Of a stretch of 64,000 bases of DNA, positions 46,842 through 59,062 are shown in pieces (positions within the stretch are counted from its first letter, which is position 1; the number at the start of each line of letters is the position of its first letter). The position numbers and the translations under genes were made by a program. The DNA lies in NCBI GenBank assembly GCA_940337035.1, contig CALNHX010002679.1, positions 1 through 64,000 on the forward strand, read 5' to 3'. A model generated the notes under the pieces. That model saw only the letters and a program-made list of their open reading frames with translations. It was not told the DNA's origin and searched no databases. Origin of the DNA: Agriotes lineatus. Taxonomy: Eukaryota; Arthropoda; Insecta; Coleoptera; Elateridae.

Positions 46842-47275
46842 AATATATTGTCCTGGATATCCTTACACTTTAAAAGCATATTATAGTAGTCCTAAGGACT
46901 AAAAAAGTTGCCAATGATACGAAATTGCGTCTTAAGGGCGCTAGAGCCCTGATAAAGGTAGCAGAAAAGCAATGACTTGAATTAATTAAAATAATAGAGT
47001 TAAAAGCAAATTTGGTGTAATTCGGCATATTTATGCTGAGTTAAATGACTTGGACAAGTTGGTTTGAGGTTCGGAAAAGATTTTTATGCAAGAATGGGCC
47101 AATGCTTTTTATGATAACTTTTATTGTAAAAATTTGCGTCGTTTTAGTTGGAGGTTTGAAGAATGTACATTTTTTATATAAAAATATATTATTTTCTGAA
47201 GCCATGAGAACAGTCGTTTTTTGAGTAAATTGAATCTAAAGATCTAACTCCGCCTGTTGAGATCACTAGGTGGAG
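46842..47275. other. AT-rich interval, nothing recognised
   Basis: No repeat or domain seen between the mariner relic and the LINE. Confidence 0.45.
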
Positions 47276-47279
47276 CGAG

Positions 47280-49670
47280 TAGCCTAGTGGTTGAAACTGA
47301 CAGTCCCAAGCCGGATAAAGGAGGAGCTCTTCGTTACAGGCAGAAAAAAAATATTTTGCAAAAAAACCAAAAGCCCAGTCGTGGAAATTGGTCAGTCTAA
47401 ACAGAAGGCAAATCAACCAACGGAAGAGGATTGTGAAAATTGGAACCTGGAACGTAGGAGAAGTGACTAATAAATTGAGGAAAGGAACATCAGAAATAAA
47501 ACAATTGAACATAGCTTTTGTGTGCCTTGCAGAGACAAAAAATAAGAGACAGAAGAAAAAATATAGCAAACATATTCAAGACATATAGTTTTTAAACATC
47601 GAGTTAGGAGTTATATACGCCCCTTACGGATGACGCAACATATGACGTAATGAATATCCTTTATGATACGTTAGATGATATAACTACTTGAAGGAATTAA
47701 GAAACATGAACAATTGATTCTGTCAGGAGACCTAAATGACAAAGTGAGCTCAAGACAAAATGATGAAGTGGTAGGACAGTAGGGTGTATGCGACAAACTA
47801 ATAAACATATGCAAACAATACTAACTGAAGAAACCACAAAGATATTCGCCGATGTACGTGGGAAAACCATGACTAAATTCATCCTGTACTATGCAATAAC
47901 AAGGCAGAACCCATAGCTAAAGCTCTGGACACAAGAGTCAAACGGGGAGCCAACTGCGGTAGCGACCATTAGTTTTATTAATCAGTCAAGTATAACCTAC
48001 GCTTGTTACAAGACTCATACATCAAAGAGTTGTACCAGAGAAGACTAACGAAACCGTTGAGCAGAACACACACAGATGGAGAAGTAGAAACTGACCATAG
48101 AAATAGAGGAGAAGCTGCTGAAGAAAGTATGTGTGAAACAATCAATAAAAAACGACGAAACCAAGTTTGGTGGAATAAGCAATTAGAAGAATGGGCCTAA
48201 CAAAAGAAAAACAAGCATATCAAAACTGATTAGTGATCAATTAAACAAGAGAAAAGTATTATAAAGAAAGCAATAGAGAAGATAAAAATAAAACTTAAAA
48301 AATGAATCTGGGAAGAAACTGTATAGAGATAGAGAGTATGATGGGAGGATTAAGATGGACTGAGGTCTGGAGATGCTTGAAAACCATTACAACTAACAAT
48401 AACACAAGAGTAGCAAAACAGATTAGCATTAAAAACTGGAGGATGCACACTATAAAAAATTGCCTACTGAAGATATAGCAGTGAAAGTAATTCGATATAA
48501 TATCCGTACACAGGAAAAGAGAACGAGAAGAGAAAATTATAGGGGATATTGAGTTTCAACTGCACCTTGAGCAGACTATTTGGCAAAAATTTAAATAGTA
48601 AACTGAAAGAATGTGCTGGACATAAAATTAGTGAGGATCGAATGGCTTTGTAAGAAGACAAAAGTGTGTCGATAATCTATTTATACTCATAATACAACAG
48701 ATGACTGAAAAACGATATAACAAAGGTAAAGAAGCTCATCTGGTCTTTGTAGATTTGAAGAAAACTGATGACTTCATCTCAAGAAAACGATTACGGGACG
48801 TCTTAGTTAAACTGAATATTGATAAACAACTAATAAACGTTATTAAAGAAATGTACAGAGGAAATAAACAACAGTCCAATTAAAACTTCCAAGGGACTAC
48901 GTCAGGGTTTCGTTGGAAGACTAGAAAAGGAGGATTTATGTAATAAAAATTCCAATTAACGACCCTAATGCACTAAATTTTGCTGATTACCAAATTGTCA
49001 TTGTCCAAGATGCATACGACCTTGAATTGATGTTATACCAAACGTCACTATTTGGTGAGAAATTCCGAAAGAAAGTTTAGAATACTAGTAAATAATGAAA
49101 CCGAAATTACACAATTAGAAAAATATAAATATCTAGGTGTCACTATAACAGATGGATTTGGATCTTCCGAAATTACTAGTAAAATAGAAGAAGGTAAACA
49201 AATAATAGAATGTTTAAATTCGCTCTTGTGTGAAAAACATAGAAAAAAAGAAATAAAGTAGCATATTGGAAAGTCAGTACTGTGTCCTGAATTGGAAATA
49301 TGGACAATAAACGCAGAGCACAGGAGAAAATCAACACAGTAGAAATGGATTATTTCAGAAGTGCTGGGATATACAGAAGAAATATGTCACTAACGAAGAA
49401 ATTAGAAGAAAACTGAAGGCATAAAAACAGTAGTAGACAACATCGAACTAAGAAGCCTGAAATGGTTCGGACACTTGATGAGAATGAAAGAAAGCAAATG
49501 GCGAGTTTTCAGATTGACGCAACCAGAAAGAAGAAAAAAGGGGAGGCGCGATAGATAGAAAGGCATGGCGAATTGGAACTGAAAGGCAACATTTAGCTGT
49601 ATAATACCGAACATAATATACTCTCTGGCAGCCCTGCGAGTAGTAGGTTTTGTAGAAAATCGAACATGAA
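47280..49670 (+). pseudogene. Near-full-length RTE/CR1-like LINE pseudogene (endonuclease plus RT)
   Basis: The most complete element in the window. It starts with a 5' leader containing gagtagcctagtggttgaa (47279-47297). The endonuclease begins IVKIGTWNVGEV at about 47430 (family IATWNVR), then CLAETK, LILSGDLNDKV in a shifted frame (GDFNAKVG block), and DTRVKRGANCGSDH. The RT has EKRYNKGKEAHLVFVDLKK near 48705, KEMYRGN, SKGLRQG, FADYQIVIVQDAYDLELM (YADD-type block with the second Asp changed to Tyr) near 48980, and YKYLGVTITDGFG near 49125. The C-terminus has LRSLKWFGHLMRMKESKW near 49450. Many stops and shifts; catalytic residues lost. The C-terminus resembles the younger copy at 14613-14950. 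Confidence 0.9.
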
Positions 49671-49813
49671 ATAATATAACCATATTCGCTTTTCTTGGTG
49701 ATTTTAATTTATTGGGTTACTCTAAACTAAGTGTTAGTTCTTAATAATGACTACGTTGTTACATAAATACATTGTATTGCCGATGCAGTAAGCATGTCAG
49801 CTGTACCAATACC

Positions 49814-50008
49814 CAGAGCCGGATTAAAGGGGGGGCTAAGGGGGCTGCAGCCCCGGGCCACCGAATTTCGGGGTCCTCGAAAAGATTTGAAGGTTATAAT
49901 CTAGTGCGGTTTCTAATCATTCAGATCTCTTTGTACCCGTTGGATAAATGGGAATGGGGCCTCTAAAAAAATTAGCCCTGGGCCTCACATATTCTTAATC
50001 CGGCTCTG
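49814..50008. mobile_element. hAT-type MITE, 195 bp, 14-bp TIRs, 8-bp target duplication
   Basis: The ends cagagccggattaa (49814-49827) and ttaatccggctctg (49995-50008) are perfect inverted repeats. They are flanked by the 8-bp direct repeat ccaatacc at 49806-49813 and 50009-50016. An 8-bp duplication and a CAG-gccg type terminus are hallmarks of hAT elements. The interior is G-rich (ggggctgcagccccgggcc) and non-coding. The intact duplication implies relative youth; it inserted just downstream of the LINE pseudogene. Confidence 0.95.
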
Positions 50009-50040
50009 CCAATACCACCTAAAGAAAGACCTCAGTTCTC

Positions 50041-50064
50041 TGACGTCACGGGGTTGTGACGTCA
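50041..50064. promoter_or_regulatory. Paired palindromic CRE motifs
   Basis: Two exact copies of the CRE/ATF palindrome tgacgtca at 50041-50048 and 50057-50064, separated by 8 bp, in otherwise unique sequence downstream of the hAT MITE. CREB/ATF bZIP dimers bind this sequence. Whether it is used here is unknown, and no transcription unit is evident nearby. Confidence 0.4.
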
Positions 50065-51820
50065 GGCAATGAAGGCCAGTTATAACCGCCGACGTGAACT
50101 ATGAGTCCATATTGTAACTACACATGTTTGTTGCAATTATTACAAAATCATAATTGTCAGCTTTTTTAAGAGAAATCACTGAACGCCTTCATTAGTGTTT
50201 GGTGGTGTGCGTGTGAGTAATTTACCATTAGTATTGCACACATTAACATGTAAGTAACCGTTACAGCTACTCGCGAAATAAGTGCATTATAGCCAAACGG
50301 CGCTTTACTAGCAAGGCATGCGAACTACTTTTTCGCTACTTTCCTTCAAGGAAATATTATACGGGTTATAACGGAGATGGTTCTGAAATGTCCTACAGTG
50401 GAGGCTTTGAGTGGTGGTAATTTGGTTTCAAATAAAACTATTTTTTTAAACAAGAGGGTTATTTCGTTTATTTTTTTGGGTGCCATGACCATAGTATACT
50501 TTGATCACAAATTATTCTAGTAAAGTGAAGGTAAATAAGAGTAGAAAACTAAGGACGTTAACAAATAAATACAGCAAATTTAGAATTTAATTTTGTACTT
50601 AAATTAGAAAAGGGCCTATTAATTGTTGGCATTGATATTACGATACCTTCCCTAAGTTTTGCATTCAAAATTGCGGTTTTAGCTCTGACATTTAATTTTC
50701 TATCACAACAAGAGAGAATGGGGAGCGCCCAAGGGTTAGTTCATGATTGGTAACCTCGTTTCCTTAGGACACCCTTATTTTTACTTCTTTTTACTATAAA
50801 TATACTATTGGATTCACCCAAAAAATTCGAAAATCAGTTTTAACAACAAACATGTTTTGGTTCATTGTTCTGTCGGTCTGTGTGTGTGTCTGTGTGTGTG
50901 TGTGAAACGAATATCTCAAAAATGAAAAGAGGTATGACGTTGAAACTTCATATATAAGTTTTGTGTACTACCTAGATGCGACAGGAAGTTATTGAAGACA
51001 ATCACATAACCGGAAGTAGGTGTTTACTCTTGTGATTTTTCAGTTTTTTTTCGATTTTTTCAAATACGGCGATTTTTTCAAACATTGCATTTTTATTACA
51101 TTTTTAATGTGTATTGATGTCAGATAGGTAATTTTCCAGGCCAAAACCTCAAACATTTTTCCTTTTTATTCGTTTTTCTTTTATTGTATTAACTTCTATT
51201 TTATATAGGGCATTATAGAGAACTAATAAAATTGAAAATCTGAAACTTTGCCCATGGATTTTATGTGTAAGAGCGACTACAACTACAATATTTTGATTGT
51301 GATATCACTTCCGCTTATACCGAAAGTGGTTATCAATTGTGTTATTTTAATTAAGAACACCCGGTATATTATTAAATTTTTTGAATTATGCTTAAAATTA
51401 TAGAAAAAAAATCTTTTCCAACTATCTATTTTGTACGGTTTCTGTAAAATTTATGTTTAACAACAGCTTAAAAATTAAAAAACAAATTGTTGACTAATAA
51501 GATCACTGTAAAAGGAAGTTGAGTGCTTGTATTACATCAGGTTTTTTAAGTTATATACAATAATTGTAAACACTGCGATTATGCGATTTAGCCATTTAAT
51601 GCTAAATTCTACTGACGGGCGGTACTTCTGCGCTGATGTTACGCCGGAGAGCTGCGGCCTTATTCTTTAGGCGGTATTGGCTGTACACACACTAGATCAT
51701 CGTCGTTTACGTCTTCGTACTTTGGAGTTGCGACACACTGTTTATAAGTAGAAGAAAAAATTGACATGGGCGTTTTTTATATTATCAGATTTGCACATTT
51801 GATCCAAAAACTGAAAATTT
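50065..51820. other. AT-rich interval with TG microsatellite and mariner-type end
   Basis: 50873-50904 is a tctg/tg-rich tract followed by gaaacgaatatctcaaaaa, similar in layout to the MITE core at 18010-18080. Near 51346-51366, aattaagaacacccggtata resembles a Tc1/mariner-class terminus like the one at 46825. No matching left end was found, so the element is not delimited. Confidence 0.45.
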
Positions 51821-51823
51821 TGC

Positions 51824-51888
51824 GTCCGGTTTGAGATAAGGACCGGACAGTAATCTAAACTACCATACTGTCCGGGCGAAAACCGGAC
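51824..51888. repeat. 65-bp inverted repeat / hairpin
   Basis: gtccggttt (51824-51832) with cggacagta (51844-51852) pairs with tactgtccg and aaaccggac (51880-51888), separated by short asymmetric spacers. Likely a fold-back remnant. Confidence 0.75.
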
Positions 51889-51941
51889 TCAGTGGCCTGT
51901 TTAAATCCAATTGTAGTCCTATGAGCCGTCTTTGCTCGTAA

Positions 51942-52084
51942 GCAAGGGTTAGCGACTACCACAGATATTAGCGTTGAAGCAGGGGAGCGCACATTTTTTT
52001 AAAATTCCGTGTAGTTAACGGGAATTGAACCCGGGTCGGCTGCCTCAGAGTCAAGCATATTGCTGGCTTGACAATCCGCTCCAA
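51942..52084 (-). mobile_element. tRNA-derived SINE, family 2, copy 2
   Basis: Minus-strand head gagcggattgtcaagccagc with a B-box-type gggttcaattccc (plus 52020-52032) and a tail containing the reverse complement of agcgactaccacaga-attagcg. Matches copy 1 (6533-6657) in order and spacing. Confidence 0.72.
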
Positions 52085-52089
52085 TAATG

Positions 52090-52509
52090 AATTAAAAAAT
52101 AATAAATAGCTCAAACTTAGCTTTTTACAGAAACTGAAGTATCTACACATAGGAATGCGTTTTTCTATTACCCTTCTCAGAGCTCTAGCTTGTTTAAGAC
52201 GCAATTTTGGAGCAATGTTTATAGGAATTTTGCTTTATATTGATAGATATTCATTAAATAACTGCCTGGGAGGGTATTTATTACGACAAAAATATTGGTA
52301 ATTTGCCACAATATTTATTTATTTCAACTGTGTTTAATTCCTTTGATATGCAACTTAGGAAGTGAAGTTAACCATGTGATTTTTTTGGTAATTTTTATAG
52401 AAGGAAAGTACTCTTACAGCATCTTGTTCTTAAACGTGCGTTATCTAATGGTTATTACATTTCATCCTTTAGTCTGACGTTTTGCATAAATCTACTATTG
52501 CTAGCTTTT
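52090..52509. other. AT-rich interval, nothing recognised
   Basis: No repeat or coding signal. Confidence 0.5.
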
Positions 52510-53960
52510 TTTTTCATCCAGGACCGTACCGTTGCAAACCCACCCTTCGCGTTCGATAAAAGCGGCAATAAACCGGCCCCATGAATAATTCCACGCCTAT
52601 TGCAGCGGGGGCCCTAATTTCGGGCCAATTTTCATACAAATGAAGGATTTATTTTAAAAAACGCGCTCGTTCGGCTCCAGCCGGGAACAAATGGGGTGGA
52701 GCTTTGACAGCCAAATCTGCGACTTTGCGAAAAAATCGCACCCGCAAAATACAGCTAGCCGATTGGACAATAGCCCCGGGATGTTGCGACGTCACTCGTA
52801 CATAGGCGGCCATATTGGTTCCGGCTATGTGTTGATTTTATATATTGATATTCGTCGCCGCTAATTCCGATTTTTGGGGCAAGGGTGCATGCGCGCGAAA
52901 AATCGACTTAAGACTTACCAGTCACTCCTTGGTCGTGGTGCGAAATGTCACAGTCGGGGTAACTTCTTAATTCCGAACAGCCACAATATTTTTTTAGATT
53001 TTTACATATTTTTTTTAATAATATACAAATTTTCTACTAGGACTTTATTAAGGCCGACTTTAAGGCACTAGGGTCTTAGCTTGGAAAAATACGAGAGCTT
53101 CGTCGAATTTCGTACGCGAACGGTCAAAAATAAATATATCTAGATCACAGATTTTGATTTGCCGAACCGAACTGGAAACTGATTGCTGTCGCGGGTTGAA
53201 CTTGACGTCCACTTAAGGTAGCCCGAAATAGCCCGAAAATAGCCCTTGGACGAATTTCGCGAGCGCGCGAAGAACTATTGAAGCGCTGAAGATGTTCCGT
53301 TGCCCGATGCACTTTTCAATAATTCTCTTCGCGAGCTCGGGGGTGCCAAAGTAACGAAGGGGTTCACTAGTTCTGCTTTCCAGTTGCGAATAGCTGCCTG
53401 CGTTTGGTGCTTGCGAGAAATAGCCAGAAGATTACTATCACGATGAGAATTTTGTACTATGGTTCTAATGGTAATTTCTGAAAGCAAAAGAAGCGTCAGT
53501 CTTGAGGAGCGTGCCGCGGGGGCGGCGAACTTACAGATTTGTTTTTAACTGTGGTTCATAACTGTAGGTGACGGCAGGTTAAGGGATTGTGTGAGGGTGT
53601 TGTAACGCAGTTGGCTATGCACTGAAATTTTCGTGTGCTGGAAGTACTACTTCAAGTACATAGTCAGTATATAGATTGCACCTAGCCGGTACATGGCTCT
53701 ATGTACGTCCAGGGTGGTGGTGAAAACACAGAGTTGCATTTAGGGGTGGTGGCATAGGCTCGGACGCTGTGATTGCCTAAACGACAGTAATAATTGACGC
53801 CAGCTAATGACGGATTTCTGCACTGATGGACAGTTTTATTGACGTTATACTATTCCTGCCACCTCGAAATCAAAGTACGCCGGCGGCACCTCCGCTCGCA
53901 AAAATTACCCCTGCGATAATTGCTTTGCCTCCGTGAAATTCCATTCGAATAAAAGAAGGC
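52510..53960. promoter_or_regulatory. Single-copy GC-rich island 5 (promoter-like motif mix)
   Basis: Unique, CpG-containing sequence. At 52758-52830 it has an inverted CCAAT box (gattgg), a CRE-like gacgtcac, and ggcggccatattgg carrying a GCCAT core at 52809-52816. Further on are a CG-rich segment (cgcgagcgcgcgaag near 53258) and ccgcgggggcggc near 53515. Open frames are short. It could hold a promoter or first exon, but no TATA, start codon context or splice pattern decides this. Confidence 0.38.
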
Positions 53961-54690
53961 GGCGTGAGTGACTGAGGTAAAACGCAATCGTAACAAAAGA
54001 GCTACTGATAGCAGTCATTCATAACAAAAGACAAGTTAATAATAAATGAGATTGAAAAGCAAGCTATGACACGAACCCCTGCATTAATTCAACACTATCG
54101 AATCGAGTCGCGGGTTGGAAAAAAATTAAGAAAATATCTAGTACTGGTATTGATCGGTGTGCAACTATTTAAACGCCTACCACACGTCTATCCTCTTTCC
54201 ATGGTAATTAAAATTATGAAATTTAAGGAATTAGTGACTTGAAACAAAAGATGAGCAATTTTAATCAAAGGAGAGAGCAAGTAATTTAATCAACGTGTAC
54301 CTTTCATATCAAATTTTTACACAGACAGGCAACAGAAAAAACACCAAACCCGAAAAAATAAACTTTCAAAATAACTGAAAACCGTTAAAAGGAGTTGCAA
54401 ATCTACCAACATACGAGGCAAGCTCAACTGAAACGCGTTATATCTAGTGTGCCATGACTCACGACTGATAACCCTGGAAACCAGCAAGTTAATTTATATT
54501 GTTTATTAGTGTGTAACGATTCTACAAATCAAGTTTCATAACTATATTTCCACTAGTCACTTTAAAAGCTGATCGTCGTCTCAATTCTGCTTTAAAAAGG
54601 ATCGGTGAGCTGTGATTAAATTTCCAACTGCGAAACGCGTAATGTTATTGGATTACACGGAACCGAATGACTAAAAACGGCCTTTAGAAA
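53961..54690. other. AT-rich interval, nothing recognised
   Basis: No element or domain seen. Confidence 0.5.
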
Positions 54691-54699
54691 GAAGCATCT

Positions 54700-54870
54700 A
54701 GAAAAACTGTTAAAAATTTTTGCAAGATAATGCACCACCACACATCACGCAAAATACTGTACACCCCCCTATAGTCTACAGTTTGCTGTATCGAAGAACG
54801 TGCTGGAGGAGGCTGCTACAGACTAGCTCCAGCAATTACCTTCAAACTAATTCTAATAGAAGTATTTTTT
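54700..54870 (+). pseudogene. Possible Tc1/mariner transposase scrap
   Basis: One frame reads QDNAPPHITQ near 54725, similar to the second catalytic-Asp motif of Tc1/mariner transposases. The adjoining sequence lacks a third-Asp motif. A short match, so low certainty. Confidence 0.35.
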
Positions 54871-55198
54871 CAACATTTTTAAAATAAAAGTTTGGAACGG
54901 CTCCCACTGGTTTAAGTTTCGAAATAGCCTGGTGCTCCACTGTGCAAATTTTGTGAAAAGAGCTGGGTGCCATAGGCTAAAAATCACTGAAAAACCATAC
55001 AAATACGAGGAAGTAGCTTATCACATCGACATATCAGGCTTCTATGTTTATATTTTTCTCATTACAACCTCTCTACATTTTCGCAAATTATATTGAGTGG
55101 AAATAAACTTAAATATCATCCTGACTAGCTTTAAAAAACGAAATAAAACTTTAACGAATTACTTTTAAGCATCAAGGACCATTCATACCGCGCGGGCA
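54871..55198. other. AT-rich interval, nothing recognised
   Basis: No repeat or coding signal. Confidence 0.45.
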
Positions 55199-55376
55199 GT
55201 GCAACGGAGGTAATAAGGTCGTATTCGATTTACATTACGCTCCTTCGTTTGCAAAAACCCTAATTTTCAGCTCAAATCCATCACCGCATGAAGAAAAATT
55301 TCGACAACGGCCAGATTTGAACCCTTGTTTACCCGGTTGCTAATCTAGGCGCTTACCGACTCAACCATCCAGGCAG
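55199..55376 (-). mobile_element. tRNA-derived SINE, family 3, copy 2
   Basis: Minus-strand head tggatggttgagtcggtaag (A-box region) and aagggttcaaatctggc (B box), then ggccgttgtcg, and terminal block attacctccgttgcac. It matches copy 1 at 8413-8631 but has a shorter middle. A 6-bp direct repeat ggcagt at 55195-55200 and 55372-55377 may be a target duplication. Confidence 0.78.
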
Positions 55377-56890
55377 TTTTGAACAAATTTAATAATGTAA
55401 AATATGTTTATCCTCAAAAATGCAATGCAACACTCAAACATTAAATTCACCAAATTCCCAAACGGCACTAATCACGTGATTTTTGATGATTTATGATCTT
55501 TACTGTCTAGGTTAAATATTTTTTGGGCGTTGACTTTATACGAAAAAACTAACACTTCAAATTTGCCTAAAACTGTCAGCGACTGGTAATTAAGCTGTTT
55601 GGCAAACAAGGCTTAATATGTTAAAGATAATAATTAGTGAACCACCCTTGTCAGTATTAAAACTAATTGGGAGAAGTCTGATTTGCACAAATGTCGTGGT
55701 TCTTATTTAATCCAGTCGTCTGCTCTAATTATTAAACATTTTCGAATCAAAGCAATTTTAAATAATAAAATCTAAAAAACATGTAACTTGTTCAACAAAA
55801 ATTTTGCGTTGAAACAGTACAATCGCTTTAAAATGGAAATATTTAGTTCCAACATTATTTCTCAAAAAGTGTCGAAGTGGCAACGTTAGTAAGGCATCAC
55901 TTTATATCGTCTTGAGCAGATGGTTGCCTATGCCTAAGAGTAACGACTTCAACATTCAAGCTCCTTGATTCGTCTTACAATACAAAACACACAAAATAGA
56001 ACAAATAGAAAGTTAATTTAATGGATTTTTATTAAAAATTTTATTTTTAAGCGCAATTGTTTGAATTTGAAGTTAAATCTCTGTAATGACACTGTGCATT
56101 TTAACTCAAGCATCTTAAATTTTTGAAATCTGTTAGCTTCAATTTTAGAAAGATATAAACCAGACAACATTAATTTATGTTTGCTTATAATATACGAGGT
56201 AAGTTCGAAATTTCTTGAGACTAACAGATTTAGTAGCTGCGAAACAGTTGCCATTAGTTTATACATTTTTCAAACTGCTATTTAACGTTGCTGCTTAAAA
56301 TTAATATTTTCAAACTGGTCCTTAAACGAGTCAATACCAACAAAGCATCAGCTTAAGATTGAATGCTTGATTGTAAGCCTTTTTGTTTTGCATGAAAACG
56401 ACAATGCGCTACCACATCAATGTTCTAGACGAAAAAAGACATAAAAAGTTCTTCATCGCTGTGCGACGACTCGTTATTTTTGGCCTTTAAGGGACACTGT
56501 TTAGAAACTTTTTTCAGTGTTTTCTGCTCACAATCATTTCAACTTGGCCTTCGTATTACAAGACTATGGCTGAGTTCTTGCTGGAACTAATGAGTGGGTG
56601 TTTGCTCCTTTCCTACTTCCTTTGCTATCATTCCCAATAAATGCTCAACGTATCCCGAGCGCCTTGTACTGTAACTTACACGAACCAACTGTGTACTATA
56701 AAGTGGGCGTTGCTTGATTTCGTTAAAAGTTGGTGAAGGATAATTTTTTTAATGCTAGGCAAAGAGTAAAGCAATGCTTTAGAAGTAATATGAACACAAC
56801 AGCATTTAGACAAATTAGATATGAAAATATTGTACATTATTGTGATTACCACGAACTGCATTGCACTTTACCACTTACTCAATTATTACA
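55377..56890. other. AT-rich interval, nothing recognised
   Basis: Frames of up to 82 codons overlap on both strands and show no family signature. Confidence 0.5.
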
Positions 56891-57950
56891 TAGGGGAGAA
56901 GGGGGCACATTGGACCGGTTGCGGTAATATGTGGTCAAACCAAATTTGTTCACAAATGCATTTTTTTTTCGCACAACTAAACTAGTCAGTAGTTCAAATG
57001 AGACGGTGAAAACAGGAGCGCAATATGAAATAAAAACAAACGACGCAACGTGAATATTCTTAGGGGTGAGAAAATAGCAGCAATTTTTCTTAAAATACGT
57101 ATATTAAAAGAGGTCAAACATACAAGAAACATTCTTATTGAGTTTGCACGACTTCTAATATTAATTTGTGTGGGCGTTGGAAGTTTCATCTTTATTTGCC
57201 GAAAATCTATCAACTTTTGGTCAACCAAATGGGAAATACGAAACCACTGTATGTTTTCTCAAAGAAATTAATTGGATCTGGCCATCAGCAATTTCTGCAA
57301 CCTCACTCACATAGAACCTGGCTGTTTTCTTCGCACATCAGTTTACCAATTGAAAGCTTCCAATTAATATGTTTGGTAATTGAATTTGAGAATCTAATAG
57401 GGGCAAAATCAGCTGCATAAATTAATAATCTTCATACAGACATTTTACTAATTCACTAATACAGTCTGGTCAACTGCTACACTTTTTTACTTCCGGGTAT
57501 TTTTTACGTCGGGAAATACCTTTTTTACGTCGGGAAATACTTTTTTTCCAACCTGAAACATTTTTTTAGGAGCTTCTATTAAGCTGGGATACATTGGGAA
57601 TGCCCCCTGCCCCGTACTGATTGTCCCAAAGTGTCCCCAAGTTAGATTTCGTTTACACAACAAATAGCAAAGTAAAGCTCAATGCTTTTGTGCAGACAAT
57701 TGGTTTTAAACGATCTGTACATTGTCTAGACGACAGCCACTTACCAATTTTCATCAAACTTAAAAGAAACAGTCAAGATGACACAAAGACTTTCATACGT
57801 ACAATGTGGTGTAAAACTATTTTAGAATGTCAAACAAGGTGCTGCCACCTAGTTTACTTCACTAAAAGTAAATAGAGGATGTAGAAGCGGAAAAATATGA
57901 AATTTCTTATTATCATCCATGTCCCAATGTGCCCCCCTCTGCTCTACATA
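56891..57950. mobile_element. ~1.06-kb TIR element with G-rich termini
   Basis: The left end taggggagaagggggcacat and right end (reverse complement tagagcagaggggggcacat) share gggggcacattgg. Related words recur internally (ggatacattgggaatgcccc, gtcccaaagtgtcccc near 57588-57642), suggesting subterminal repeats. A 20-bp tandem (tttttacgtcgggaaatac, 57501-57540) lies inside. Plus-strand frames of 73-84 codons (57050-57420 and 57621-57875) are unrecognised, so autonomy cannot be claimed. Target duplication unclear. Confidence 0.65.
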
Positions 57951-58809
57951 TTACAACTAACAAAGAAATCAGCGAGAATATAAACCTGACCTATTCATGC
58001 AGATGTGATTTTATACCTTCTGACTTAGAGATACGGTGTGAAAAGTTATGGAAACAGGAAATATTATTAAACGTATTTTTAATAAGGAACTTATTTCTTA
58101 CGTTACATTATTTACGGGCTTAAATCAAAACATAACTTTACGTACCTACATTATTTTATAGAATATACTGAGGTTTCTGGTGCGAAAACATTATGTATTA
58201 AGGGTGAGGTAGTTGTTTTTATTGGTTACATATTTAAATAAACTATTTAAACTAATTTATATTTATTTTTAATAAAAATGCAATAGATTGAAGAACACAA
58301 TGTTCTACCATTTGAAGCCTTTTAGGGTGTTCATGCAGTTTATGATTGGATTTCTCCTCTATTATAAGTATCATTTTATTAAAAGCTTTGAGCAATAATA
58401 AATTTACATTTACACAACCAAACCATTATTTTAAAAAGAATACGTAAACGGTGGAATACACTTTTTGAACCTATCAACAGCCCAAATTTCCATCAAAACT
58501 TACTTTAGCAACGAAATTAGTTAGCTTTGGCAACACTCTCGCCCCAGGAACAACATAAGCTTTTCCAACACCGATAAACCAGAAAAAAATTCTATCATCC
58601 CATGGACGAAAAACCGGTTTGAATACCTTTATTACTCAACTCAAAAACCAATAGAATAGAAAAAATCTGTAAAAGGCTTTACCCAGAACTTCCGTCGTCA
58701 ACATTGTGGCACTAAATAAATTAAAAAATAAATTAAAAATTCAAATTACGTTAGGAGTACCAATATCTTCATGTTTCTAATAAATTAAATACATTTTAAA
58801 ATTTAAAAA
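57951..58809. other. AT-rich interval, nothing recognised
   Basis: No repeat or coding signal. Confidence 0.5.
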
Positions 58810-58975
58810 ATGTATCCCGCTAGGGTTTGAACGCGCCGCATCTGCAGCTCTTCAGAATTCTCGATCCTAACCGAATCTCCGCAGAGAATATAAGTACGGC
58901 GAAATTCTATATGCGCTACCGAGACGCGGGAAAAGCTCGGCGCGCGCGTCTCTTGATGCGCACGGTGCAATGGTT
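58810..58975 (-). mobile_element. Possible tRNA-like SINE
   Basis: The minus strand has gcgcgttcaaaccct (B-box-like, about 58823-58837) and an upstream ggtagcgcatatagaat resembling an A-box region. A stem gagacgcg (58921-58928) / cgcgtctc (58945-58952) lies outside. Single copy; boundaries unknown. Confidence 0.35.
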
Positions 58976-59062
58976 AAAACATTTTTACTCTTTTGTGACA
59001 TTATCCTTTATCGATTGAGTCTTATTTTCGGCAAATGTAAAGCGTGGCCTATGTGAAAGTTA

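Noticed and set aside
49806..50016. hAT MITE considered as CACTA or piggyBac
   Set aside because: An 8-bp duplication and cagagcc ends fit hAT; CACTA gives 2-3 bp and piggyBac TTAA.
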